Assembly: GCA_900556785.1 (NCBI GenBank)
Contig: USQK01000002.1
Coordinates: 1 to 62,484 of the forward strand
From: an uncultured Veillonella sp.
GTDB lineage: Bacteria; Bacillota; Negativicutes; Veillonellales; Veillonellaceae
Direction: 5' to 3'
Length of the DNA stretch: 62,484 bases
The translations under genes were made by a program, and so were the position numbers. Positions 18,682 to 26,084 of the stretch are shown here, piece by piece. How positions within the stretch are numbered: position 1 is the stretch's first letter; each line of letters starts with the position of its first letter. Under the pieces are notes generated by a model. That model had not been told where the DNA came from and did no database searches. It saw only the letters and a program-made list of their open reading frames with translations.

Positions 18682-18720
18682 AAAGCTGTATCAAATGACA
18701 TCCTCATTCGATACAGCTTT
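18682..18720. terminator. Bidirectional terminator between rarD and the lipoprotein gene
   Basis: AAAGCTGTATC pairs with GATACAGCTTT, with T-rich sequence on both sides. It lies between convergent genes ending at 18661 and 18752. Confidence 0.8.
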
Positions 18721-18751
18721 ATTTTATATAGACGTATTAATCCAACTTATT

Positions 18752-19651
18752 TTAATCTAACTCATTCATATTGGTCGTATTCAGATTAGAAATGTAATGG
18801 TTATAGGCCTCAATCATACGATTATAATCGTTATCTTGTTTTGAACCCATATAGGTACGGATTGCACCAATCGTAGAGTTTACAGAGGTCTTAACAGAAT
18901 CATACTTAGGACTAGTAATACCATTTGATACATCACCAATAGCTTGCAACTCTTGATTGATAGCATTTACGTCTAGTTGTTTTTCACTATCGATCTTTTC
19001 TAGGACCGCAGTAAGTCGCAAATGAACCTCTTGTGCTGCAGCTGCATTTTTCTTGCCTGCGTCACGCAATTGTTGCAACCGTTGTTGCAAGCGGTCCGTA
19101 TTGATTTTATGCATAACATTATCAAAATCAGCATAAATAGGAACAAATTGTTCATACAATTGAACATATTTAGGACCTAATTGTTGCTCCTTAGCATAGT
19201 TATCTGTGGTATACCCTTTAGATTTATAATATGCATCGAGCTCTTCTGCTACCGGTGTAATTTCGTTCAATTTTGAAAGCAGCTTATCTAAAGGCTCCTT
19301 CATTTCATCATAAGGAATACCAGCTTGCTTGGCCTCTTCTAATTCTTTTTGTAGCTGCTTAAAGTTCGGTGCATTAAATACAGTTAAATGCTGCCCCGCT
19401 TTTAACTCATTAAGAGTTGGCGTATTCGCATAATCAAACATGACAGCCATGCGATTGTATCGACTTACAGCTTTCACATATTGATTAAATAACTGCACCT
19501 GATCCTGCTCAGACCGCTGCGCAATTTCCTTGCGGCTCTGTTCAGTACCCTGCCATAATTCTGACATACTACAACCGCTCAAAAAAAATGGGGATATCAA
19601 TGTCGCCGCACACAACACAGCCATTGCTACCCTTTTACCGAATGGTTTCAT
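18752..19651 (-). CDS. DUF3829-like (YiiG-type) lipoprotein, copy 2
   Basis: The 299-residue lipoprotein has lipobox LSGC (Cys at about residue 27). It is clearly paralogous to the gene at 10350-11240: the two share NYAKEQQLGPKYVQLY, KNAAAAQEVHLRLTA and the layout throughout. ATG at 19651 is preferred because GGAGAGGATT lies before it. Unlike copy 1 it has no small membrane gene after it and is monocistronic. The function of the family is unknown; a periplasmic-facing helical protein is expected. Confidence 0.8.
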   Translation of the reverse strand: MKPFGKRVAMAVLCAATLISPFFLSGCSMSELWQGTEQSRKEIAQRSEQDQVQLFNQYVKAVSRYNRMAVMFDYANTPTLNELKAGQHLTVFNAPNFKQLQKELEEAKQAGIPYDEMKEPLDKLLSKLNEITPVAEELDAYYKSKGYTTDNYAKEQQLGPKYVQLYEQFVPIYADFDNVMHKINTDRLQQRLQQLRDAGKKNAAAAQEVHLRLTAVLEKIDSEKQLDVNAINQELQAIGDVSNGITSPKYDSVKTSVNSTIGAIRTYMGSKQDNDYNRMIEAYNHYISNLNTTNMNELD

Positions 19652-19781
19652 GATGAATCCTCTCCTTCCATCAATACACAACCTAATTTATATATATTAA
19701 TTATATACTAATATGATTTTTATGAATAGGATTAATATATAAAGGTCATTTATCAATTTTGTCAAGTGACTAATAGAATCA

Positions 19782-19802
19782 GGGGAGACCAATGGTCACC
19801 CC
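19782..19802 (+). terminator. Orphan hairpin with T-rich tail
   Basis: GGGGAGACC-AAT-GGTCACCCC followed by TATTTTCCTTT looks like a plus-strand terminator, but no plus-strand gene ends here. It resembles the hairpin at 2557-2585. It may protect hicB from upstream transcription or be a remnant. Confidence 0.4.
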
Positions 19803-19931
19803 TATTTTCCTTTATATACTGTTAGACTATAAATAAGAATGTATAACTCCTAATAATTGTTTTGTACGTATACACGTGTTATCATGAAAATAGAGAATAT
19901 GAAGGATAAGGATTTACTATTAGGAGGACCT

Positions 19932-20309
19932 ATGAAGTTTATATACCCTGCTATAATCCATGATGATGCCGATGGTTTCTGGGCCGAATTTCCAAATCTC
20001 GAATACACTAGTAGCACCGGCTCAACACTAACAGAATTAATAACCAATGCACAAGAGGCTATGGAACTCTATATATTAGGCGCTTTAGAAGATGGACAAA
20101 CTCTACCTACCCCCACATCTATTCGCAGCTTACCATGTACCGACACAACATATCCTACATTAGTGCAAACAGATATTGATTTAGCTAAAAATAGTAAGTC
20201 CGTAAAGAAAACCTTAACGATTCCTGCCTGGTTAAACGATAGAGCATTAGCTAAAGGAATTAACTTTTCTCAACTTTTACAAGAAGCATTAGTAGAGAAA
20301 ACAATGTAA
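19932..20309 (+). CDS. hicB: HicB-type antitoxin without HicA
   Basis: The 125-residue protein starts MKFIYPAIIHDDADGFWAEFPNL, the partial RNase-H-like fold of HicB antitoxins. It ends with a ribbon-helix-helix-like segment (KKTLTIPAWLNDRALAKG, then NFSQLLQEAL) that would bind DNA. TAGGAGG lies 5 bases before ATG 19932. HicA toxins are about 60 residues and normally adjacent. I read both flanks, 19652-19931 and 20310-20330, and found no HicA-like frame, so this is an orphan, possibly acting as a regulator. Confidence 0.85.
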   Translation: MKFIYPAIIHDDADGFWAEFPNLEYTSSTGSTLTELITNAQEAMELYILGALEDGQTLPTPTSIRSLPCTDTTYPTLVQTDIDLAKNSKSVKKTLTIPAWLNDRALAKGINFSQLLQEALVEKTM

Positions 20310-20318
20310 TTTACATCA

Positions 20319-20732
20319 TCAATTGCTCAGTAAAATTAGAACTATTGTCCATGCAATAGATGCTAAGGTTAGTAATAGTATACAGATCATCCACAAGATT
20401 ATTACAAAATAGAGCAGTAGCTTGAGTACATATAGTACATCAAACCATATACTATGTTGGTCCTCTAGATGGTCCATATAGGCACTAAGACATCGCACCA
20501 AATAGGGCGGTTTAACATTAGGATTCAGTTTTTTCCAATAAAACACCAAATAAGGCATAACAATACACCCTACCACCACTATATAGCTAAGGAAAATTGG
20601 TGTTTCAATATTGTACCGAGTCATAAACCCTGACCAGTCTACGACCATTAGACCGCCAAGGTATAGAAAAATAAGCCAATATATAAATCCTATCACCTTT
20701 ATAATAAGGCGAATCATCTGTTTCACATCCAT
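20319..20732 (-). CDS. Four-helix membrane protein, possible relative of the 43-47 kb family
   Basis: The 137-residue protein has hydrophobic segments at about residues 8-28, 42-65, 95-115 and 116-136. Between helices 2 and 3 is a polar loop with YWKKLNPNVKPPYLVRCLSAY. The same layout, with a W-Y/C-KLxP-x-KPK-Y loop, occurs in the three small membrane proteins at 43599, 45414 and 46488, so a distant common family is plausible. The start lies within a few bases of the TPR lipoprotein stop, so the two are co-transcribed and probably translationally coupled. Function unknown. Confidence 0.7.
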   Translation of the reverse strand: MDVKQMIRLIIKVIGFIYWLIFLYLGGLMVVDWSGFMTRYNIETPIFLSYIVVVGCIVMPYLVFYWKKLNPNVKPPYLVRCLSAYMDHLEDQHSIWFDVLYVLKLLLYFVIILWMICILLLTLASIAWTIVLILLSN

Positions 20733-20734
20733 GT

Positions 20735-21376
20735 CTATAATTCTACCAATGTTTTAAATCGTCCGTTATTGTGAAAGCGTTCAAAATGGTCTTGTTCGGC
20801 TGCAACAGCTTTTACAGAGGGATCAATTTTTATAGCCTTTTCTAACCAATCAAGGGCCTTAGTATCATCCCCTTGGTCTGCATAAATGGTAGCAATACCA
20901 TACACAGACCATGTGTTACTAGGGTCCTTTTCTAATACCTTTTCGAACCATTGTTTAGAGTCATCTAACTGTCCTTGTAACTTATATACCATGGCCATGT
21001 TATAGTAATTAGCCACATTGTTAGGGTCTAAATCATAAGCCTTTTTAGTATCTGTCAACCCTTTAGCCGCATCACCGTTTAATGCTGTTGCAAAGCCACG
21101 TACAGAATAGGCTTCTGCATTATTAGCATTATTCTTAATGGATGCTGTAGCTTCGTCTATGGCTTTCGCATACTCACCAGCGGATAAGGCTTGCTTTGCT
21201 GTAATTAGATGTCCATCTTGCTTGGTAGTCGCTTGGCTGTTTCCCGCAGCAGATGTAGAGGAACCAGCAGCAGAACTAGTTGCATTTGATTCTGTTTTAT
21301 TACTATTCGTATTTTGATTCAATCCACATCCCGTAAGGGCTGTTATTAAAAGAAAGAAAAGCACAACCTTCTTCAT
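20735..21376 (-). CDS. TPR-repeat lipoprotein
   Basis: The 213-residue protein has a lipoprotein signal (LITALTGC, Cys at about residue 17) and a low-complexity Ser/Ala/Thr/Asn linker to about residue 50. Several tetratricopeptide repeats follow (for example AEAYSVRGFATALNGDAAKG, then NVANYYNMAMVYKLQGQLDD). TPRs form a scaffold for protein contacts at the envelope. ATG 21376 is chosen over an upstream in-frame ATG because MKKVVLFFLL is then a proper signal start. It precedes the membrane protein gene at 20732 in a two-gene unit. Confidence 0.85.
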   Translation of the reverse strand: MKKVVLFFLLITALTGCGLNQNTNSNKTESNATSSAAGSSTSAAGNSQATTKQDGHLITAKQALSAGEYAKAIDEATASIKNNANNAEAYSVRGFATALNGDAAKGLTDTKKAYDLDPNNVANYYNMAMVYKLQGQLDDSKQWFEKVLEKDPSNTWSVYGIATIYADQGDDTKALDWLEKAIKIDPSVKAVAAEQDHFERFHNNGRFKTLVEL

Positions 21377-21425
21377 TAGAAATTCTCCAATCATTAATTA
21401 TATACAAGACTCCATAGCATGATGA

Positions 21426-21455
21426 TATAATATAAAATACCTCCCGAAAGGAGGT
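21426..21455 (+). promoter_or_regulatory. -10 box and Shine-Dalgarno-sequestering hairpin of the Fst-like toxin
   Basis: TATAAT (21426-21431) precedes the hairpin ACCTCC-CGAAA-GGAGGT (21439-21455). Its 3' arm is the toxin ribosome site, so translation should be restrained until the hairpin opens. The -35 is poor. Confidence 0.6.
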
Positions 21456-21461
21456 GGTATA

Positions 21462-21569
21462 TTGCAGGAGCTGTTTTATGCACTCTGGGGCACCTTGCTT
21501 GCCCCTATTATTGTTGCCTTAGTTGTAACTACCTACAGCTACTGGCTTAACAATAAAAACAAAAAATAA
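21462..21569 (+). CDS. Fst-like type I toxin peptide, 35 residues, TTG start
   Basis: A short peptide begins MQELFYALWGTLLAPIIVAL, continues with VVTTYSYWL and ends in a basic tail NNKNKK. The L-x-APIIV core, single membrane helix and charged end match the Fst/Ldr type I toxins, which insert in the inner membrane. TTG at 21462 is chosen because GGAGGTG lies 6-7 bases before it. TATATTGCAGG around the start codon and ACTACCTAC inside the gene recur after the terminator (21611-21621 and 21638-21646), so a convergent antisense RNA can pair at both places, as in pAD1 RNA I/RNA II. Toxicity is inferred. Confidence 0.7.
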   Translation: MQELFYALWGTLLAPIIVALVVTTYSYWLNNKNKK

Positions 21570-21574
21570 GCAAG

Positions 21575-21607
21575 AAAAAGGACGAGCTGCCACTCGTCCT
21601 TTTTTTT
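21575..21607. terminator. Bidirectional terminator shared by toxin mRNA and antisense RNA
   Basis: AAAAAGGACGAG-CTGCCA-CTCGTCC followed by eight T on the plus strand; on the minus strand it ends CCTTTTTC. It is strong in both directions. Confidence 0.85.
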
Positions 21608-21645
21608 GGTTATATTGCAGGTAATTTCATACACTCTACTACCTA
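21575..21645 (-). ncRNA. Convergent antisense RNA (RNA II-like) of the Fst-like module
   Basis: On the minus strand an extended -10 promoter (TGGTATACT, at 21659-21651) leads to a predicted RNA of about 70 bases. It carries complements of the two direct repeats (ACTACCTAC and TATATTGCAGG) and ends at the shared terminator. Size, order of repeats and shared terminator match the antitoxin RNA II of the par locus of pAD1. It was found by reading; expression is not shown. Confidence 0.6.
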
Positions 21646-21709
21646 CGTTTAGTATACCACATTTCTTAGAAAAATAAAGAATTAGCAATAAATCTCATAA
21701 AACTCCTAA

Positions 21710-21830
21710 AAACTATTAGTAGTTTTAACATAATTTACGAGCAATATTAAAGCAACATTAACATAAACTACCAGTTACTTTAACCCAACCTACTAGTAAC
21801 CTTAGTGTAAACTACTAGCAACATTAACGT
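21710..21830. repeat. Degenerate 22-bp tandem repeats
   Basis: Five 22-base units (21710, 21732, 21765, 21787, 21809) plus an 11-base half unit at 21754 share the consensus AAACTACTAGNAACNTTAACNT. They end 23 bases before the lactate dehydrogenase stop codon. There are no spacers, so this is not CRISPR. Confidence 0.65.
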
Positions 21831-21853
21831 AAATAGCAATAGATATACAAGAC

Positions 21854-24676
21854 TTATTTCTTAGCCTTAGAGCAACGGTCCAATAGGAATGCAACACCAA
21901 TGAATGGGATGCCGCCGTTTTCGCCAAGGCCGATTTCACAGGTAGAGCTGGAGCTTACGCCTAGTGTTGCACCGTATTCAGCGATTTCAGCTGCAAGGTC
22001 TTTGGTAGCACATTTGTTGAGTTCTGGTGTGAAGAACCCTTTTTGACCAGCAAAGCCATCACATGCAAAGGATTTAATGTTGAATACATGGTCTGTGCAT
22101 AGACGAGCTAAATCCTCGATATACTGAGACTTATTCAAGGATTTAATCTTACATTGTTTATGTACGATGACCCGTTCATCGCATTTTTCAATGTCGAGAT
22201 GAGGCACAACGTATTTGCACAAGAATTCAGAAATATCGTTGATTTCTAAATCTGGCATATGTTTGAAAGCATGATTAAAGCATGCACTATGGTCAATCAC
22301 GATTGGGTATTTACCATTTTGAGATGCTTTCATCAACGCATCGTGTAAGTCTTTTACAGCACGCTCATGAACGTCATCGTAGTTTTCAAAGCTCAAGCCA
22401 CAGCAGAGGTTTTCAATATGTTCAGGGTAGATAATATCGATATGGGCCTTGTTGCAAAGGCTTTCCACTACTTGTTGCAAGCTACGTTCATCGTCATAAC
22501 CTTGATTAGGTTTGAAGGCGCGGTTCGCACAGGTACTAAAGTATACAACCTTTTCAAAATTAGTCGGTTTAATGCGGCTTCTCAATCTGTAACGGTTGGC
22601 CTTAGGCGTAGTCTTAGGAATGTACGGAGTAATACCAGTTACACCATGTAAGCCTTCTGTAATCTTGGAAATCGCTTTTTGTGTAACAATAGAGCCTGCA
22701 ATACCTTCGAGACTTACGCCGGCACGAGCCATTTGAAGTGTAGTAGGGAAATTATCGTAAATCTTCTTAGCCAATTCTGGTGCTGGAGGATCGATGCGAC
22801 GCATGGATAATGCAATTTGAGCCGTATCGATGCTGAGCGGGCAAAGGCCTTTACACATGGAGCACGCAGCACAAGTATCTACACCAAAGTATTCATAGCC
22901 TTTTTTAAGCTCCGCAGCCAATGTGAAATTGCCTTCATTTTCAAGGCGTTTCGTTTCGCGCAACAATGCGATACGTTGGCGTGGAGTCAATGTTAAATTG
23001 CGGCTTGGACAATGTTTTTCACAGAAACCGCATTCCATACAGATTGTAAAAGCATCATCAATAACACATTGAGCTTTAAGGTTTTTCTTATACACATCTG
23101 GGTCATCAGTAATGATAACATCAGGATTCAAAATGCGTTCAGGGTCAAAGATAGCTTTGATGCGACGGTTGATTTCGTACGCTTTACGGCCCCATTCCAT
23201 TTCTATAAACGGTGCCACCATGCGACCTGTACCATGTTCAGCTTTCAAAGAACCACCGAAGCCAGAAACGCGTTCGGACATTTCTTTTACCAAATCGCCA
23301 AAGTTCTTAGTATCTTTAGGATCGCTGAAATCAGGCGTAATGTTAAAGTGAACATTACCAGATAACGCATGGCCGAAGATTACACCACCATCTACGAAAT
23401 CGTATTTGTGGAATAATTCGGTAAGCATTTCGATGCCCTTCGTGAAATCCTCGATTTGGAAGCATACGTCTTCTGTAATAACAGTGGTGCCTTTTCTACG
23501 TTGGCCACCAACGATTGGCAAGATACCTTTACGGATTGCCCACCAGGAATCGTATTCTTTAGCATCTTGAGAGTAAAGACTTGGAATAGCTGTTGGAATA
23601 TCTTTCAATTTGTCTTTAATGAAAGCTAAGTTTTCATCGACAATTTCTTTAGAGTAACTTTCAGTTTGGAACAAGATAGCACTTGTACCTTCAGGAACTT
23701 CACGAACAAATTCAGGCACATTATCTAGCGATTGAACGGCCTTAAGGGATTGATAGTCCATCATTTCAGCAGCTACAACCTTGTCACGACCCATATTAGC
23801 CAAGGCTACAACTGCAAGAGATGCATCGTTCAATGTTTTAAAGAACATGAGACCGCAGCCTTTATACGGTACGTCCTCAACAGTGTTGTACACGATTTCA
23901 GACACGAAGCCCAATGTACCTTCAGAACCGATGAACAAGTGGTTGATGATATCGATAATATCTTCGAAATCAACAAGGGAGTTCAAGCCGTAACCTGTGG
24001 TATTTTTGATTTTGTACTTGTGATGAATCAAGTGTGTCAATTCTTCATCGGCCAAAATATCCTTGCGCAATTGCAAGATATCCTCTACCATTTGAGGTTT
24101 TTCTTTAAGGAATTGATTAATGCTCTTTTGGTCAGACGTATCAAGGATGGAGCCATCTAGTAATACAACGCGAATGGACCGAATTGTTTTATAAGAGTTT
24201 TGCGCCGTACCACAGCACATACCAGAGGAGTTATTATTCAAAATACCGCCTACTAATGCTGTTGCAAGTGTAGCAGGATCTGGACCGATTTTGCGGTTAT
24301 ATGGTTTCAATAAATCATTCGCATCGGAACCGATAACACCACATTCGCATTTTAAAGCTTTGCCATCGTCGATAACTTCCATTTTTTTGAAGCCATCATT
24401 ACATACGATAAGCACGTCTTCACTGGAACATTGACCAGACAAAGAAGAACCAGCTGCACGGAATGTAAATGGTGTACCACATTGTTGGCACAAACGAATA
24501 AGGCGTCTTACTTCACGTTCATCCTCAGCCTTTACAACAACCTTTGGTAAATAGCTATAACAGGACGCGTCAACACCATATGCATAACGACGTAAATGAT
24601 CAGTATACACACGATCTTTGCAAATCTCTTTTGCCTCCTTGGCAAAACGTTCATAATCTCTATTAAGCGTACTCAC
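21854..24676 (-). CDS. FAD- and Fe-S-containing D-lactate dehydrogenase-like protein (GlcD/GlcF fusion)
   Basis: The 940-residue protein joins an FAD-linked oxidase domain (FRAAGSSLSGQC near residue 70, DPATLATALVGGILNNNSSG near 130, IGSEGTLGFVSE near 250) to a ferredoxin-like segment with two 4Fe-4S motifs (CMECGFCEKHCP, CAACSMCKGLCP). It ends with a CCG-type heterodisulfide-reductase-like domain. This architecture fits quinone-linked lactate or glycolate dehydrogenases at the inner face of the membrane. For a lactate-using anaerobe, oxidation of D-lactate to pyruvate is the likely role. It is monocistronic and AGGAGG precedes the start. The substrate is inferred from family and organism. 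Confidence 0.88.
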   Translation of the reverse strand: MSTLNRDYERFAKEAKEICKDRVYTDHLRRYAYGVDASCYSYLPKVVVKAEDEREVRRLIRLCQQCGTPFTFRAAGSSLSGQCSSEDVLIVCNDGFKKMEVIDDGKALKCECGVIGSDANDLLKPYNRKIGPDPATLATALVGGILNNNSSGMCCGTAQNSYKTIRSIRVVLLDGSILDTSDQKSINQFLKEKPQMVEDILQLRKDILADEELTHLIHHKYKIKNTTGYGLNSLVDFEDIIDIINHLFIGSEGTLGFVSEIVYNTVEDVPYKGCGLMFFKTLNDASLAVVALANMGRDKVVAAEMMDYQSLKAVQSLDNVPEFVREVPEGTSAILFQTESYSKEIVDENLAFIKDKLKDIPTAIPSLYSQDAKEYDSWWAIRKGILPIVGGQRRKGTTVITEDVCFQIEDFTKGIEMLTELFHKYDFVDGGVIFGHALSGNVHFNITPDFSDPKDTKNFGDLVKEMSERVSGFGGSLKAEHGTGRMVAPFIEMEWGRKAYEINRRIKAIFDPERILNPDVIITDDPDVYKKNLKAQCVIDDAFTICMECGFCEKHCPSRNLTLTPRQRIALLRETKRLENEGNFTLAAELKKGYEYFGVDTCAACSMCKGLCPLSIDTAQIALSMRRIDPPAPELAKKIYDNFPTTLQMARAGVSLEGIAGSIVTQKAISKITEGLHGVTGITPYIPKTTPKANRYRLRSRIKPTNFEKVVYFSTCANRAFKPNQGYDDERSLQQVVESLCNKAHIDIIYPEHIENLCCGLSFENYDDVHERAVKDLHDALMKASQNGKYPIVIDHSACFNHAFKHMPDLEINDISEFLCKYVVPHLDIEKCDERVIVHKQCKIKSLNKSQYIEDLARLCTDHVFNIKSFACDGFAGQKGFFTPELNKCATKDLAAEIAEYGATLGVSSSSTCEIGLGENGGIPFIGVAFLLDRCSKAKK

Positions 24677-25110
24677 TTATATTTCCTCCTATCCTTTCTT
24701 AAGGAATATTTCTTATAGTGTCTTATATTTAGTATACGCCGTTCTCATTCTCACTACTATAATTATGCATAAATTATATGTCTCCTAATAATTCTCGATA
24801 TGCATCGCTTTTTTATTTCTTTACTTGAAAGTGCATCTCAGTGGCATTATCATGTACTTATTTTTTCACATATTAAAATAAAACTATTTTGTTTACTTAG
24901 TAATTAAAGAACTCTATAATAAATGAACGCCAAATTACCCATAAAACTTGATGTATCGTGTATATAATTCTATAGGAAATAGTTTACATAAATTATACAT
25001 AAAACTGTATATTTCCATTTATTTCAATTTTATCGTTCTCATTTATATTTAAGTATGACTTTTAATCATAACTTTCAGATTCCCCTACTAATAATCGTTC
25101 ACTTTCACAT
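24677..25110. other. Long intergenic region without a recognised gene
   Basis: About 430 AT-rich bases. A plus-strand promoter-like pair TTTACT-17-TATAAT lies at 24892-24920, but nothing recognisable follows it and there is no plus-strand gene nearby. It presumably carries the promoter of the leftward lactate dehydrogenase gene. No convincing short frame with a ribosome site was found. Confidence 0.35.
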
Positions 25111-25111
25111 A

Positions 25112-25159
25112 AAAAGCCCTCTAGGGATATAACTCTTTCGAGCAACCACTAGAGGGCTT
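25112..25159. terminator. Terminator of the TauE-type gene
   Basis: AAAGCCCTCTAG pairs with CTAGAGGGCTT across a 24-base loop, 90 bases after the stop at 25250. Confidence 0.65.
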
Positions 25160-25249
25160 ATAGTAAACATATCAAATCTATCGATTCATACTAACTAGAA
25201 CATAAGAAGTATAGTATTCAAATTTCTATTGATGATCAGAGAAGCCATA

Positions 25250-26044
25250 TTATCCCAAAATACCAGACTTAAGAATAAGACGTACAGCTAGTGCAAAGAC
25301 TGCCACGCTCATAAGAGCAAGAATAGATTTTGCTTTCAGACGTTTTGCAATGCGCGCACCTGCTTGGGCACCAAAGATAGCACCAATACTAGTAGGGATA
25401 GCAATACTAAATACGATATGATTTTCCAATAAATGGGTTATAACACCTATCATTGTAGATACCGCAAGGATAGATTGGCTTGTAGCTGTAGCCATATGGG
25501 TTGGGAATCCCATCAGATAAATCAAGGCAGGCACATGGATAAGGCCACCACCAATACCAAAGATACTGGAGATAAAACCTACAAAAAAGCTAATGCTAAT
25601 GCCAATAGGTTTGCTATACGTTAACTGATCAAGGGTAAGGCTTTCTTCCTTCCGCTCCCCTTTTTTGAAGTTCTTAAATCCAATCAAACCAGAAGCGCAT
25701 AGCATAAAGCACCCAAAGGCAAACATAAAGCCCTGTCCAGAAAACCAACCAGACATTTGAGCCCCTAAGATAGCACCTGGTAAAGTCGCTAAACTAAATA
25801 CAATAGCGGCACTGATAAGAACCTTTTTCTGTTTAATATATGCAATAGAGCCAGAAATAGCATTACACATAACAGAAAAGAGTGATGTCCCTACAATCAT
25901 AGATGGGGACCACTCCGGGAACCAGTACATGAAGAGAGGAACGAATACAAGGCCCCCTCCGGCACCGATGATGGTGCCTAGCATAGCCGCTAAAAAGCCA
26001 ACTATGGTAAAGAATATATAAAATACTATAATGTTATCCAGCAT
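25250..26044 (-). CDS. TauE/SafE-family membrane transporter
   Basis: The 264-residue integral membrane protein has about eight helices and two related halves, each with a glycine-rich motif (GTIIGAGGGLVFVPLF near residue 25; SIFGIGGGLIHVPALIYLMG near 160). These define the TauE/SafE (DUF81) family of proposed sulfite/sulfonate or organic-anion exporters. GGGAGG precedes the ATG. It lies 40 bases after the ClC gene, so the two are probably co-transcribed. The substrate cannot be told from sequence. Confidence 0.9.
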   Translation of the reverse strand: MLDNIIVFYIFFTIVGFLAAMLGTIIGAGGGLVFVPLFMYWFPEWSPSMIVGTSLFSVMCNAISGSIAYIKQKKVLISAAIVFSLATLPGAILGAQMSGWFSGQGFMFAFGCFMLCASGLIGFKNFKKGERKEESLTLDQLTYSKPIGISISFFVGFISSIFGIGGGLIHVPALIYLMGFPTHMATATSQSILAVSTMIGVITHLLENHIVFSIAIPTSIGAIFGAQAGARIAKRLKAKSILALMSVAVFALAVRLILKSGILG

Positions 26045-26084
26045 AATAAGGCCTCCCTTTACTTAGATTGAAGATATCTCTTTG

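Noticed and set aside
21710..21830. Possible CRISPR array
   Set aside because: The 22-bp units follow one another without unique spacers and are degenerate, and no cas gene is in the window.
24892..24920. Plus-strand promoter TTTACT-17-TATAAT in the gap before the TauE-type gene
   Set aside because: No gene, hairpin or terminator follows within the gap. Such matches are expected by chance in AT-rich DNA.
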